Assembly (NCBI GenBank): GCA_029891345.1
Contig: CM057005.1
Span: 66,845,760-66,909,759, forward strand
DNA length: 64,000 bases
Origin: Dryococelus australis
Lineage: Eukaryota > Arthropoda > Insecta > Phasmatodea > Phasmatidae
Reading direction: 5' to 3'
Positions 11,150 to 23,300 of this stretch are shown here, piece by piece. The notes under the pieces are model-generated. The model was given only the letters and a program-made list of their open reading frames with translations. It did not search any database and had not been told where the DNA came from. Made by a program: the position numbers and the translations under genes. Position 1 is the stretch's first letter. Each line of letters opens with the position of its first letter.

Positions 11150-11214
11150 ATATTTTAAGGACACTCAGAGTGTGTTTTGAAATATCCACATACATTTCTT
11201 GAAAATAGTTCATG
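11150..11214. repeat. Right copy of ~65-bp duplication flanking the gypsy insertion
   Basis: Begins directly after the LTR terminal GTAACA and ends TAGTTCATG. It is the partner of 6962-7027. Confidence 0.9.
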
Positions 11215-14200
11215 TGAGAGTGTTCCAACAAGATTACCTTTTGTGTTGGGATTTAGGCATGCTGATTAATCATTTGTCTTAACAAATCATTTCCAAGCTA
11301 GTGTTGCTCAGTTTCATGCAAAATTAGGGTGGCAATCCCCATTTGTTTTATAAGAGGAGATGATTTTGCCAATTGCATTTTCAGAGGTGTAAGATCTCAG
11401 TTATACAAAACACAATTCATTGATTTGTTACGTAATCAAAAGTACTTTCTGATATTTGTAACTAAAGGCATTTCAGAACTCAATTTTAGGGTCACATAGC
11501 TTCCTTAATAATCTTTTAAAGGAAAAGTGTTAGACATGTTTGAGACGACAGTTTGTCTCATTACCAGTTGAAAATTACCTTCCGCACACCCCAACTTGAC
11601 TGCTTCACTACGCTGCTGTTCCTGCCTGCCCGCCTGTACTTGCAACGCATTATTGATCGACGAGAAATTCACAAAAATAATCTACACTAAGAGACTTTGC
11701 GGATTATGAAGAATGAAAATGTCCTTACCTTTACTGGAACTGATGTGTGCTATCGACAAACGATTACGTGCTGTGTATTTCATCAGAGCGCGAGGTCTCT
11801 GCAGATGCCTGGCCTCATGGTACCAGCTATACTGAGCTACAGTGACACAATAGTTCATAGACTTGCTGCCTTGGAGTGCGGTCATCGAGTGCCAGCATAG
11901 CGGCATGCACTGTACATGAATAGACTTGCCACAAGTACTTTATTTCCTAGAAACATAATATTTCTCGAAGGTACCACTGGTCTTTGTTGGATAATTTTAA
12001 ATAAAGGCTCTTTGTCCCTGTAGTGGTGGTGTTGTTCCCCTTACCACAATGTAGAATAAATATTCCCTCAGCTGACTGGCGTCAGAGACTCGGCTGCTGG
12101 GATCCAGACCAACAACAAAAAGTGTAGTAAACCTTCATGCATGTAGGGCCCGTCATGCCAGGTAGAAATTATTGCTTTATAGTCAAAAACTGGACCTGGG
12201 ATGGATATTCACATTAATATACGAGAAATTAAAATGTAGAATATTTCCATATTGGTAAGATGCTGTTAGTTAACATTTTGGAGTTTGTTTCAGCCTTGGT
12301 TATTCAGAATAATTTTTGTCACATAGAAACTAATGTATGTAAAATGAAAGTGAATCATAGCCATATTAAAGAAGGAAAATATAGCATACAGAGTTCTTGC
12401 ACATGACTTAGAATATGTTGGAAATGTCATGTAATTTTTTTAAAGTACAGGAAGCCTTAACATCACATGAAATTATGATAAATGCTTGCGAGTGTTTTAG
12501 TAAACAAATGTTACGTTAAGTTCAAAATTCTTTAGAGAATTTTGGCCAATTTTTATAAGAATTGTGCTGTGTCATAATTGCTTAAAGCAAGGTGTTTTAA
12601 GGCTGTTTTATGAATTATTTCCTCAGCCTAGAAAAGGAATTACCAAAATAGTGAGATATTTTCATAATCAGGTCAGTATTTTGACCAAATGGGTTAAATG
12701 GTTTGAATCCTCAAGGCTATTATATGTGTGTTTTAAAGGATTTGCTGAATATCAATACTTCCAGTCAGTATTATGATAAGTAGTGTTGTGCACTTGATAT
12801 TTTGTATGATTATTGTAATAATGTTGAATACTATTTCAATTATAAAAGCTTTTCCCAGACAATGTGTGTGTATTATGTAGATTTTCATGGATTTTTAGCA
12901 CTTTCTGCCCTTCAAAGGTTTTGGTTGATTTTAGAATGACTTGTGTTGTTGGTTTTTTGTAAAAGTACATCTCTTGCGTTGTCCTGCTCTGCAGGGCGTA
13001 GCAAGGGCTTTGTGTTTACATCCTTTTTGTAAGGAAATATCTGCCAGAGTTTGTTAGTGCTGTTCAAAAGGACTCTGTTTGGGTAGGGCCGTTCGACACG
13101 TTGGTCTCGATGATAGCAGCGATGTTCTCGACGATGTCGACTTTGACGTGTCAACCTCGGTATGTTGAACTCAACATGTTGACCTATGTATGTCGACTGA
13201 CATGTCTGCTTCAACTTCTGCATGTAAATTTTGACATTGACAAATTATTATTGCCTGCTTCCTCACTGTGATGTTATTATAAACTTTGATATTGACATTT
13301 AATTAATGTCTACATCCTCACTGCAATGGTGTTATTGGTGTTATATAGAATTGGTTACAAACTAGCAACAACCTTTATGCTCATTTTAGTTGTAACGTCA
13401 AAATCTATCTCCATCTGGAATAACACCCATATTGGAAGCTATATCAAGTGCAACACCTTCAGCAATTATTTCCTCTATGACTGTAGCTCAGTCAACTGAT
13501 TTAGGTAAATGTTCTTCTTTGAACCGTGGATCAACTAACGTCACTATTCTCAGCACACAATTGTTTCTGCCAATTTCACATGTGTCTTCTTTAAAGCCCA
13601 TTCAGTGACATATGATTCTCCCTCCATGTAGTTGCAAAGTTCTTCCAATGGAGAAATAACTTCAGTGACAGCGTTCAGAACATCATCTTCAGTTGGGTCT
13701 TAGAGGAGATGATGGTGCTTTGCTTTGTACTTATCCTGAGTAAACACGGAACATAACGTCGCCTATTGATTTACTACAATCTAAATCCGAATTGGTGAGT
13801 ATTGGGCAATTGATAATCAGTGCCTGATAACTATCTAATTGTAATTAATATGATGGTTTAATTTCACTAATTTACTTGTGATTCCCACTGAATGTCGATA
13901 ATTCCACTGCCATAAGTAACTTGTCCCCTGTTAATTTCCTTGATTTGCCAGTCGGCAGTAGCTTATCAACTGACGGTTATTTCGCCGATTCTAACTAGAG
14001 TGTACAGCTACAATCTGATGCAGTGTGGATGACTAGCGAGTGGGTGAGGCAGAAAGTATGTGAAGAATTTTCTTCCCTTACCAGTCAGCTGCTTGACGAA
14101 ACTCGTGTCTTATTTTTGTAGTTTTCGTATCATGTTACTTCAAATGTGGCAAAACTATGAGCATTAAAAATGACCTTATTTACTAATAAAATTACTGCAC

Positions 14201-15362
14201 TTCTTTAATCTGATAGTAGAGGCAGCTGTACAAAGCCCAGCCATTCTTATTCACATTGATTTCCTATTGTTAGACAAATGTGGATTCCTTTATTTGTACT
14301 TTATTTTTACATATTTTATGTTGATTCATGCTCATAAGACTCTGCTAACCACACAACTGTATGCATGAAGTATTAGGCATTGTGCAGGTGATGTTAAAAT
14401 GAAAAATAAAAATGAATGCCCGCTACTTTTCCTGAATTTTTAAGGTCAAACTTCCATCAAAAATCCTAACACACAGAGCGTTAACAATCATGTGCAATGC
14501 AATTGCGTGAGAAACTTAACGGCACACACCACTGCCCTGTATTCCTCTCATCTTACATGACGGTTATCTGTTGCCACCTCTCTTCCTCGCTGTGTGCTTC
14601 CCTTTCCATTTGGCATGCTGTTTCATTCACAGTTTGCCTTTGGAAATGTACAGTATTTTTAGTAATATTGTGATTCATTGCTAAACTATAGAAAATAGCT
14701 ATATGCTGCTGCAGACTTTTTTGTTTGTACTGGTTTACTGAAGCAGGATACATAAATGAATTGGGCATTGGATAATATCTTGTTGGAAGTTCACATGGTA
14801 TGTCAATTGTTTTCTGTCACCTTTACATAATCGACTCATCGTTACACTAAACAATTGACACAATACCGAGGATTAAAAAGACATTTTTTTTTTTAATTTG
14901 AATTGATTTTTGACACAAATATATAGTTTTTTCATGGTATTATTTGGCAGATTATTACTGAATTGTGCAATGTTAATATGTAATTTTTGTAAAAAAAAAA
15001 AATTTAATAGTGTTAACTGAAAAGCATTACCTATCACCCCTAAAAGTTTGTTGCAATGATCCTGTTACAACCTGTATATTTTTTTATGTATGTGTACCCA
15101 CAGAACTGTGTGACATGTCAAAGTCGACATAGACATATAATGTATGTCAATGCATCAATATTATTTTGAAAATCTGTTCGACATGCTATAATCATCATCA
15201 AATTTTGTAATGGAATCAATTTTTCAATGGTTGTGCAATACATCTTTAAAAGCAAAAAAAAATTTAGCACACTGTAAGAGTCGAGAACAGTATGTGAAAC
15301 AAAATGTGAAAAAACAGAACTGTTCGTAGGAAAAGAGTACATCTGGCAACCTTGTGTATATA

Positions 15363-15782
15363 CAGTCTGTTCGGAAACTCTACGCCCAAAGTCCAGACAT
15401 AGTTTCTTTAGATCAATAGTAACAAAAACCTCATACACTTACATTCAAAAACATATGCTTATATCAAATAATTGTGTTCAACGTTGCAGTGTACAACACC
15501 TGCAGAACAAGGTGGTGCGATCATGCATGTAGGACAAGTTGCATAGCTCATAGGCACGTGACACTAAATTATCAATACACATCATCGTGCGCCTACTTCC
15601 TATGCAACTTACACGCATGATCACGATGCCTTGTTCTCCAGGCTTTATACACAACAACTTTGAACACAATTATTTGATATGAAATTACGTTTCCGAATAT
15701 AAATGTGTAGGGCTTTTGCGTTTCTATTGGTCCAAAAAAAAACTATGTCTGGAGTTTGGGCACTGAGTTTCTGAGCATCTTG
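15363..15782. mobile_element. Foldback (near-complete palindrome) MITE, TA-flanked
   Basis: Flanked by TA at 15361-15362 and 15783-15784. The left arm begins CAGTCTGTTCGGAAACTC and the right arm is its inverted match (complement starts CAAGATGCTCAGAAACTC). The arms pair over about 190 bp each, sharing TCCAGACATAGTTT, ATCAAATAATTGTGTTCAA and AGAACAAGG, with a short loop near 15570. There is no coding content. TA target and ends suggest a non-autonomous Tc1/mariner derivative. It sits in intron 1, ending 94 bp before the acceptor of the next exon. Confidence 0.85.
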
Positions 15783-15876
15783 TAGAGCTGGTTTGCACAG
15801 ACCAGTTAAAATCCTTTAGCCTAGCAAAGAGTCTTAATTTCAACCCTCAGGATTAACAATGATTTCATTGTTCCAG

Positions 15877-16420
15877 TATGTTCACAGCGTTGTTTCCACA
15901 TTCTTCAAAATTGAAGAGACCATTCAGGCAAAGGAATTTGTGAGCTGGACAACAGTCAAGTGCACCCTCACTGATGAGGAGGTGCACAGGCTCGCCTGCG
16001 TGTGGTGTCAGAAGCTGGCTGACAAGTCGAGCCCAATCAGCCACGACGACTTGGAGGCATGGCTGTCGAGAAGCAGCGAGTTTTGCACTGTCCAGACGCA
16101 CGTAGTCTTCCATCTCTACCGGTTCAGTGAGGAAAGGACTCAGGCGTTGATTCCAGAGTGCAAGGATCTTGCAAAGATGAAGAAGTTCCCGTCGATACTC
16201 GACCTGTCACACATGCTGTTTCTCAACATGGCTCTTCCCTTGAAGCTGCAGACAGAGTGGAGGTTTCTGTTCTCCACTGCAGTGCACGGAGAGAGCTTCT
16301 CCAAAATGATTGGTCACGTAGTTGGGCAAGGCCCGACCCTTATCATCATTAAAGATACTGGGGGCCATATTTTTGGAGGGTTCGCCTCGGATAGCTGGAA
16401 GATTGGGCCTAACTATCTTG
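15877..16420 (+). CDS. MEAK7: MEAK7/TLDC1-like gene, long exon with start of TLDc domain
   Basis: Acceptor TTCCAG ends at 15876; donor GTAATG starts at 16421. It is 544 bp, entered in phase 0 and left in phase 1. The first ~110 residues form the helical middle region (YVHSVVSTFFKIEE; DDLEAWLSRSSEFCTVQTHV). The TLDc domain then begins: SILDLSHMLFLNMALPLKL, EWRFLFSTAVHGESFSKMI, GPTLIIIKDTGGHIFGGFAS and DSWKIGPNYLG. The WR.LFS..HG.SF and FGGFAS.SW blocks are TLDc hallmarks. GC content and codon use are clearly higher than the surrounding intron. Reading past 16420 would meet a stop within a few codons, as expected for intron. Confidence 0.92.
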
Positions 16421-19400
16421 GTAATGAAAATTAACACATTTTTATAAAGTATGTTGTGATATTGTTACAAAAATAGCATAGGATCTAAGTGTTTACACTG
16501 ATGCGTGCCTGAGGGGAGATGAAAAATAGAAACACAATTACTTTGAGGGGCTGGACCCATCAAATAATGATCTAAGACCTTTGGTGTTAAAAGTTAGTGA
16601 CCTTTGTCACACAACATTTAATAGAGAAAGTGGAGGTCTTAGTCACCTTGACAGTTTTATTGCATGATGCCAGAATCATGAATTTGAGCACCTTCATACT
16701 GAACTGGCACATGGCCAGTGTAGAATACAGGTTGGGTGGCTTGTCTCTGGGGCACAAAATCTAAAGCCACTGTCATGGCCCTACAAGTTGGCAGTCCCTT
16801 GTTTACACAATTACCTGGAAGCTTGTTGTTCATCGGAGGTAGTGGTGTTGCCGACTGGAGACTTACCCTGTCGTGGCAAGGGCTGGTGGTCTCCTTGGAG
16901 ACTCGGGGATGGTGAAGTACTCTGGTTCTGTGGTGTACTGCTGACAGCTGTGGGTAGATGAATGGGACCGTACAACCAGGGGTTGGCGATACCAAGTGCA
17001 GGTTCTTCAACCCTTCTGAAGGCTTCCAGTATGAGATGTGGAGGGCCTTCAAGTTTAATCAAAGGGTGTAAGAATGGTATCGACAGTGACAATAAGGAGG
17101 GCTGAGGCCCCTCTGTAGGGCAGGTGGTAAGAACTCTGCCCCGCTCGGAGGAAGTGCAAAGTGCAACTTCTGACAGGGTCCCAAAGCACTCTAGTTTCAG
17201 GGGCAGTAGTTGCTGTTTCAACCTTCTCTGTTTACCTCCCTTCCAGGTGTAAGGCATGGGAGATTAAGGGTACAACTGAGACTGCACGAAAGTAGAGCTG
17301 GTGCTTGCGATTCCCTATAGTGTACTTCTGAGTACCCTGTCTTGCAACGAGAGAGGTACCTTGTCTTCCTTTCGTCCTGCCCTATGAGAAGCGGTGGACA
17401 GAACATTGGATTGATCAAGTTACTTCCTGACTGAAATACCCATGTGTGGTATCCGCAGGTGGTCCGATGGTTAGACTTGATTCCAGCTCTTTTATGGCCT
17501 CATAAAGAGTGGTGGTGGAGTATTGAATGACCTGAGTCACTAATTCGCCTGGCGGAGAGATTCCTTTTGGTATAGGCTCTACCAAAATCTACCAGGCGGC
17601 AGATCTCGGGTGGCCACTTAATGGGTGTGCTTTGGGCTTGTTGCCTGGTTATGACGCCAGTTTCATGTTCTAGGTCGGAACTACGTAGGAAAACTATGAC
17701 TTTTACACAAACAAAATCAGCATACTGAGAATAGGTAAGATTCATGTGTTATTATTTACATAGTAATAAAAACACGGTGGCAATGTATTACCTCCTACAC
17801 TAGATTACTTTGACATGTAAGTTACGTAGGCAATCCAGGTGAAGGCAACCTGGTAATTAATCTAATGGGTAAAGGTGAGAGTTAGTGTTAGAAAATTAAG
17901 TATTCAACAACTTTTTCCTAGCAGACTTGTGGGTTTGTTCTGAAGGAACAAGAAGGGGGGACGTCTACCAGAGGGGTAGAGTCAACAATGGCAGCACTGT
18001 CCGGTGGGCAAGGGGAGGTTTTGAAGGGACATCGATGTGACAGTTACCAAGGGGTTTCTGGGTTCAACACCAGCGGGTGGTAAGGAGCAGAGAGACGTCT
18101 TCAAGAGCCTGTGGATGGTCCAGTCTCCCAGAAGCAGGGTGTCTGCGATGGCTGCAGCGGTGATATCATCTTCTGATAGTGATTCCGGCCTAAGAGAGCG
18201 GTGGAATCTGCGGACTTCCAGTGGTTGCGCACCCTGATGGTTGCCTCGGACCCTGTATGAGAGCTATGGAGGAGCAGAGGCTTGTAGAAGAGCAATTCCA
18301 TGGTGGTGGCTGCCTCCAGCCCCGAGGAGGACGATGGAAAAGCTGAGAGTGAAGATTTTTGGTGATGCCAGACATTTTATACTGATGTCGTATAGGTGCT
18401 CTATGGGGAGGTGTATGGGTGGGGGAGGGGAGTGGGTGATACCCTCAGCTGCAGGGGTTGAAAATTCAAGTACTGAGGCAGCGCTATCATCCCTTATCTT
18501 CGGGTGCTGCTGGAAGCAGACTGGGTGCTGCCATCCCTCGTCGCACTGTGGAACTAGCATGGCCAGGTTGGAGGGAGCTGTGGCTCAGTCGACAGTACAA
18601 TCTTTGTCGGGGGGGGTGTTGATGTGATGGTTTCTTGGAGATTCTGCGCAAACAGTATAAGCCAAGATCACGTTTGTGTTGTCTCTTCTGACATTGCGCC
18701 ATCTTACCCTGTAGGCCACGTGTCCCTTCTTTTCAATACTGTGTGGGTTAGCGACTTGCCAAAGGGTTAAGCATCACGCTCAAAATAGGGTAAAGTCGTT
18801 TATACAGAGCGCATCAAAGATGCGGAATGCATCATGCATCAATACAGTATAAATTTTTATTAGTAGATTAGTGACTTTTCTGCTGTGGTACCTGAATAAT
18901 TTCTCCTCATGCCGTACAGGAATGTCCCAACTAACCATATTTACTACAGTTATTAGAAAACCTTTGTATGTGATGCACTTCCCTAATTTTAGAAGCAGCC
19001 ATGAAGGAAAAAAAAATTTTAAGGTACGTCAGATGTACATATAAAAATGGCAGAGCTTAAAAATATTAATGAAAAACATTACTAATTATTTTACTTTAGA
19101 CAGCATAGTCTTTTTCTCCTCATTCACATACGTGGTAAGTTTAGCTAGATAGGATACTTTGCACTCTATAATGTGCAAAAAAAATATGGGAAAACTATTT
19201 TCTTCGTCTTCCTCTTTTTCCAGTCTTGTATGTCAAGTCACAGCCTCTCCTGCATGAGTAATAATTTTGAGTACTTTTAAATGAACATTATTGCTTACAC
19301 ACATTCGTCTTGCATTCTTAAAACAATGTTTCACTGGCCCAGTAGAAATAATGAGTTGGCAAAGCTTATTTTCTAAAATATGATGTTCCATAAACATGGC

Positions 19401-19971
19401 AGAAACTACTCACAATAGTGCAACTGTCTGTACCACCAGTGTTGAAAGCACCAAAGTCAGTATCACGTTTGAAATTGCTGGTATAACTATGATCAAAAGT
19501 AACATATATTATATAAATTTTTGAATAGGACTTACAGGGTACTTTTTTGGAAACATTTAGGGGGGGGGGGGGGAAGCTGCCTATATAACTTGCAAAACTA
19601 GAGTATCACTGTCATATTAATTAATGTTCCTTTTAAAATCTGTAAATTTCAACATATTGATTGAAATATTTGAGTGGTGGTCTGCTTGGTAAATCTTTAT
19701 TGAATTAAACCTAAGAAAAATAGGTTTTGAAATCTCTGCTCCTATTTGGTGTGATTTGTTGCAACCATCTTAATTTTGTTAAAAGTGTTCATGGTGGTCA
19801 GTATGGCTGAACTTCTTGTCATGTAACTAATGAGTCTGAACATAGTGTGGGGTCAAAGTGATCTGTATGCCTAACTGAACAATGTAAAACCAGACGTATA
19901 CAATTTTCTTGCGCGGCGTGAATAATCTTGGTATTAATGGGTATAGAAAAAGTTATATGACAATGTTGCAG
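16421..19971 (+). other. Intron 2 of the TLDc gene (3.55 kb)
   Basis: Phase-1 GT-AG intron. It contains LTR copy A (about 16640-18780). From about 18781 to 19971 I see only AT-rich sequence, a G-run at 19561-19573 and no gene. Confidence 0.8.
16640..18780 (-). repeat. Long LTR, copy A of the A-G family (approximate ends)
   Basis: Sense is the - strand. A TATAAAATG box lies at about 18373-18383. The family motif CAGGTTGCCTTCACCTGG lies at about 17838-17855, followed by a TACCTCC-containing block, and the ACCCATTAAGTGGCCACC block at about 17608-17626. Two frames then encode the U5 protein blocks: HPLIKL followed by ALGIANPWLYGP (17257-16811), and ALDFVPQRQATQPVFYTG (about 16763-16710). The two blocks lie in different frames, so this copy is degraded. 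No internal region adjoins it, so it may be a solo LTR. I could not find a target duplication. Confidence 0.65.
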
Positions 19972-20090
19972 GTGACAGCACTTGTTTCCTCTTCAGCCTG
20001 AAGCCTTGCATGATGGTTTATGAAACAACAGGATACAACAACCATTATCAGTATCTGAACATCCAACAGCAGACAATGCCAAATGGATTG
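19972..20090 (+). CDS. MEAK7: MEAK7/TLDC1-like gene, TLDc exon
   Basis: Acceptor TTGCAG ends at 19971; donor GTGAGT starts at 20091. It is 119 bp, entered in phase 1 and left in phase 0, completing the Gly codon split by intron 2. It encodes GDSTCFLFSLKPCMMVYETT then GYNNHYQYLNIQQQTMPNGL. The CFLFSL.P...VY...GYN.HY.YLN..QQT.PNGL pattern is the TLDc core. Confidence 0.92.
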
Positions 20091-21519
20091 GTGAGTTTCA
20101 TTTGTTTTCTTTGTAGCCATTCAATGTAATGCCAATAAGCTTACCTCATGACTCCATAGTGGTCACTTTTACACGGGAAAGTATAAATGTAGGCATAGTA
20201 TAAATTTCTAAATTTTTTTAATTTTTAACTGTTAGCTATATTATAATTATGCTTCTATGTCATGTTATCACTGCCTTTCACAAGTTTAACCAATTTTATA
20301 TAGTTATTCTAATACTGGAAATAAATTTTTTTGTATTCAGCAGATGTAATTCGCCCCTTCCCATCTCTTTAAATGGCGTTTGTCATGTAAGTTGTAAAGT
20401 AATAACTTTTTGGCGGACATGGCTTTAGCACATATTTTAATCATTAGTTTTTTTTGTGTGTGTGTTCATTGTGGAATGTGTGATCTCTTATCTCTCCCAA
20501 CGGGAATGCTAGGGGGAGGGTAGTTTTAGCAAGCTTTTTTGGAAGCTGTGATTTTTGGTCTGTCTTGATGTCCACTTCACAGCATTCACACATGTTAGTT
20601 GAGGGCTACCTGATTTTTTTATATGAAGCTGTACCATTGTAAAATAGAGGCATTTTCATAATGAAGCCAAGTGGTCAACAGTTCCTTAGCAAGCATAGAT
20701 AAGTAAGGAGAGATCCAATTTTTTAGTGCTACGGTCGTCAAGACATCAGCACTGTCAAAGTATTCCCTCATATCTCTGATGGTGCTGCAGCTATTTGAGA
20801 TGCTTACGTATGTGAGGCTCTAACTTTCTAAGCTCACTGTTCAATGTGTCTAGTGTCATTTACGTTCTGGGTTATGTGTTTGGTTTACATTAGTGTTGGA
20901 GTGTCTTGAATATTATAATTTTGTTCTGACTCTAAAATGTCTTTATTACATCTTGTAAGACACTATAGTACAATATTATGTATTTGAAAAAAGTGCATCT
21001 CGTAAGGTGCTCAGCATATTTTTTTAAGAAGATCAACATCATATTACACACATATTGACATACATGTGTTACTCTACAAACCATATACTGTAGTTGTCAT
21101 GCTTACGTGGTTATGCATGGAACTTTTTAGAGGTTAGTTTAAAAAATACAAAAATACAGGATAAAATGTTGCAATTTCTTTGCCATCATTGTTAAACATT
21201 TACAAATTGAAGAGAACTGTTATTATTTAAACAGGTGAATTGGTTGCTTATTTGCATTTATTCCTGTTCTTTATTCATTACATATTTTCATGGAGTTAAT
21301 TAAAAGGATTTGTGCAGTGTTTTGTGGATTTGGATTTTTCACCAGGAACCATATTTTAAATGAGCTGGAATTGGACTTAGTGGTGTAACAGAGAGCATGA
21401 GAAGCTATGATTCCGGTGGCTACAATTTTAAACTTGTCATCAGGAGTGTGGTATTTTTAATCCAAACTATTTATAACAATCTTATCCACTTCCTCAACAA
21501 CCCTGACATGTGACCTCAA

Positions 21520-23110
21520 TTAAAATGGTGATGGCGTCACTGTCAGAAAAGGGTTCTGTAGTACCGGACAGAGGCACTGCCTAACTTACTGTGGTGAAGT
21601 TTGGGTTATTTGCTGCCTATTGGTCACCCTGCTGGAGTAAGTGGCCCTATGGCACTGCACAAAGTCAGGTGTGGTGATAACGGCTCTACACACTGATGGT
21701 GTGGACAAAGGCACTCTTTTATCTGCAGTGGGCATCACCTGGGTTAGGTTGTAGCTCTGCTGCTGGCTGGAACTGGTGCCCTGTCCTGGGCCGGCGGTGG
21801 TGCTGCTGCTGGCGGGGCTGGTTGGCTCTCGTGATGGGCTGCTGGTCCTCGCAGACCTGAAGTAAGGGCTGGCAATGCCCAGTGGTACTGGAAGACCCAG
21901 TCGTATGCACACTATGAGTGGGTGCAACTCTCCTATGATCTTCTGGGGTGGCTGGGAAAGGGGCCTAGGGGGAATTGAGCAACATGAGCTTGGTCTCAGA
22001 GGGAGGGGCTGCTGAGGGCAGACAGCAATGGGTTGCAGAGCAATTGACTATGGGGCAGTTGCTGCCATCTTAGCTCTCCACCTGGCACCACTTCCATGGG
22101 TGAAGGTCATATGGTAAGGTACTGCGGTCTACCACAATAAGGAGGAACAGGCAATGAGTTCCGTGGCTAAGAGTATAACCTGTCAGGGGCTAAGCCAACC
22201 AGAATCTGTCCTGTCACTCCAACCGGTGAAGTACAATGCGGTGGATAGAGTCGATTAGCTGATCTGGATGTCTAACCTCTTCATGGAGTGGGTTCGTAGT
22301 GGTCAGGGCTCTGCCATACGTGCGCGCCAGGTACCTTAGCTTACCTGGTCTACAGTATAGGTGGCCATTTAATGGGTTATGTTTTATGACATATGTGAAC
22401 CCGGTTAAAGGTAGCCCACAGTCCTATCAATATGCCATCTCCTTGTTCTCCTTAGTAGGTTTGACGTCTACGAGTAAGGAAGTCACAATGACCCTAGAAT
22501 AAATACTCTGGGTTATGTAAGATGACGTGTTTATTCCCCATAGGAATAGACATGGTGGCCCATACTATCTCCTAGCTATCAATGAACTATAACCGGCGGA
22601 AGTAGTCTGCGTTAAACCAGGTGAAGGGGGCCTAGGGCTAAACTAAACAAGAGCAGAAAAAGACTTGGTAGCTATGATAACAACTGACCCTAACTTAATA
22701 TATGCTGTTGTCCAGAAGGGACTCTGTGTTCACTACCAAAGTGATAGTGAGTGTAAGAGAGATCAAAGACTTCTTCAGGGGGTCGCTGGGCGAAGGTCTG
22801 GAAGACTTCTTGAAGGTAACGGTGGTCCTTCATGAGAAAGGTGGTAGGCAGAGAGCTCCAGCACACGAGGGGGTTGAGCAAACTGTAGAGTATCAACTGG
22901 CATTTTGGAGCTGCGCACTCTTGTATATAGACGGCCGGGTGCGGGTCCTTCGGCTTCCTTCAGGTGGTGCTTATCTTGGGCTAGAGCTCCTTCCTAGCTG
23001 CGCAGGCTGCAATCTCGTGGAGGAGGCTGGAAGTGCAGTTTCTGTGTATATGGGTTGCGTCACTCCTGCAAGTTTAGGGGCTGGGTGGTTGGCTTTGGTC
23101 CCATGCTGCG
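21520..23110 (-). repeat. Long LTR, copy B of the A-G family (approximate ends)
   Basis: Sense is the - strand: TATATA box at about 22922-22930, AATAAA at 22531-22536, then about 1.0 kb of U5. The AGGTGGCCATTTAATGGG family block (plus strand) is at about 22361-22378. One uninterrupted frame (21927-21586, 113 codons) holds both U5 protein blocks: HPLIVCIRLGLPVPLGIASPYF compressed around 21926-21861, a Ser/Gln/Pro-rich linker, then TTPDFVQCHRATYSSRV (about 21681-21631). This is the only copy where both blocks stay in one clean frame from the first block. Confidence 0.65.
21586..21927 (-). CDS. U5 open reading frame of LTR copy B
   Basis: 113 codons from an ATG whose second residues are HPLIVCIRLG, then PLGIASPYFRSARTSSPSRE, a linker rich in Ser, Thr, Gln and Pro, and TPDFVQCHRAT near the end. 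Upstream in the same frame, without a stop, is SIPPRPLSQPPQKIIGEL, so the frame may begin earlier. The same two blocks recur in the other copies. No known domain is recognised and there is no signal peptide or membrane segment. If the LTR layout is right, it would lie in the leader of the element's RNA, upstream of gag. It could instead be a non-coding conserved segment that happens to stay open. Confidence 0.4.
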   Translation of the reverse strand: MHPLIVCIRLGLPVPLGIASPYFRSARTSSPSREPTSPASSSTTAGPGQGTSSSQQQSYNLTQVMPTADKRVPLSTPSVCRAVITTPDFVQCHRATYSSRVTNRQQITQTSPQ

Positions 23111-23119
23111 GTGATTAAC

Positions 23120-23300
23120 GGACACATGACGTCTGACATAGTGGCATAGGCGGTCTTGGCTGTCATGTCATTGGGTGCCTCTTGCCTACGGGCGTGCTTG
23201 TTGGATCCAGAAGCAAGTCGTCCTGGGTTCAAACCCTGCTTGAGGTGACGTGATGTCACGTAAAAATGAGATGGAGTAGTGGTTAGTAATTATGTCAGTA
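23120..23300 (+). repeat. Possible tRNA-derived (SINE-like) segment
   Basis: TGGCATAGGCGG at 23142-23153 fits the RNA polymerase III A box and GGTTCAAACCC at 23226-23236 fits the B box exactly. The spacing (84 bp) is longer than in a normal tRNA and I cannot fold a tRNA. No other copy was seen in the window, so a SINE call is tentative. Confidence 0.35.

Larger units (their letters stand above)
6248..15876 (+). other. Intron 1 of the TLDc gene (9.6 kb)
   Basis: GT-AG intron between two phase-0 exons. It contains the truncated gypsy element (7028-11149), its flanking duplication and the foldback element (15363-15782). In 6248-6961 and 11215-15362 I see no gene. 12061-12120 looks like a short transposon scrap, and 13070-13220 is CG-rich with repeated TGTTGAC/TGTCGAC words. 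The open frames at 11682-11906 match nothing I recognise. Confidence 0.8.

Noticed and set aside
11682-11906. Overlapping frames on both strands in intron 1
   Set aside because: GC-richer patch, but neither frame matches a known domain and both lack splice context; may be a transposon scrap.
18241-18627. 128-codon frame on the + strand
   Set aside because: Antisense within LTR copy A; no similarity to the conserved family blocks.
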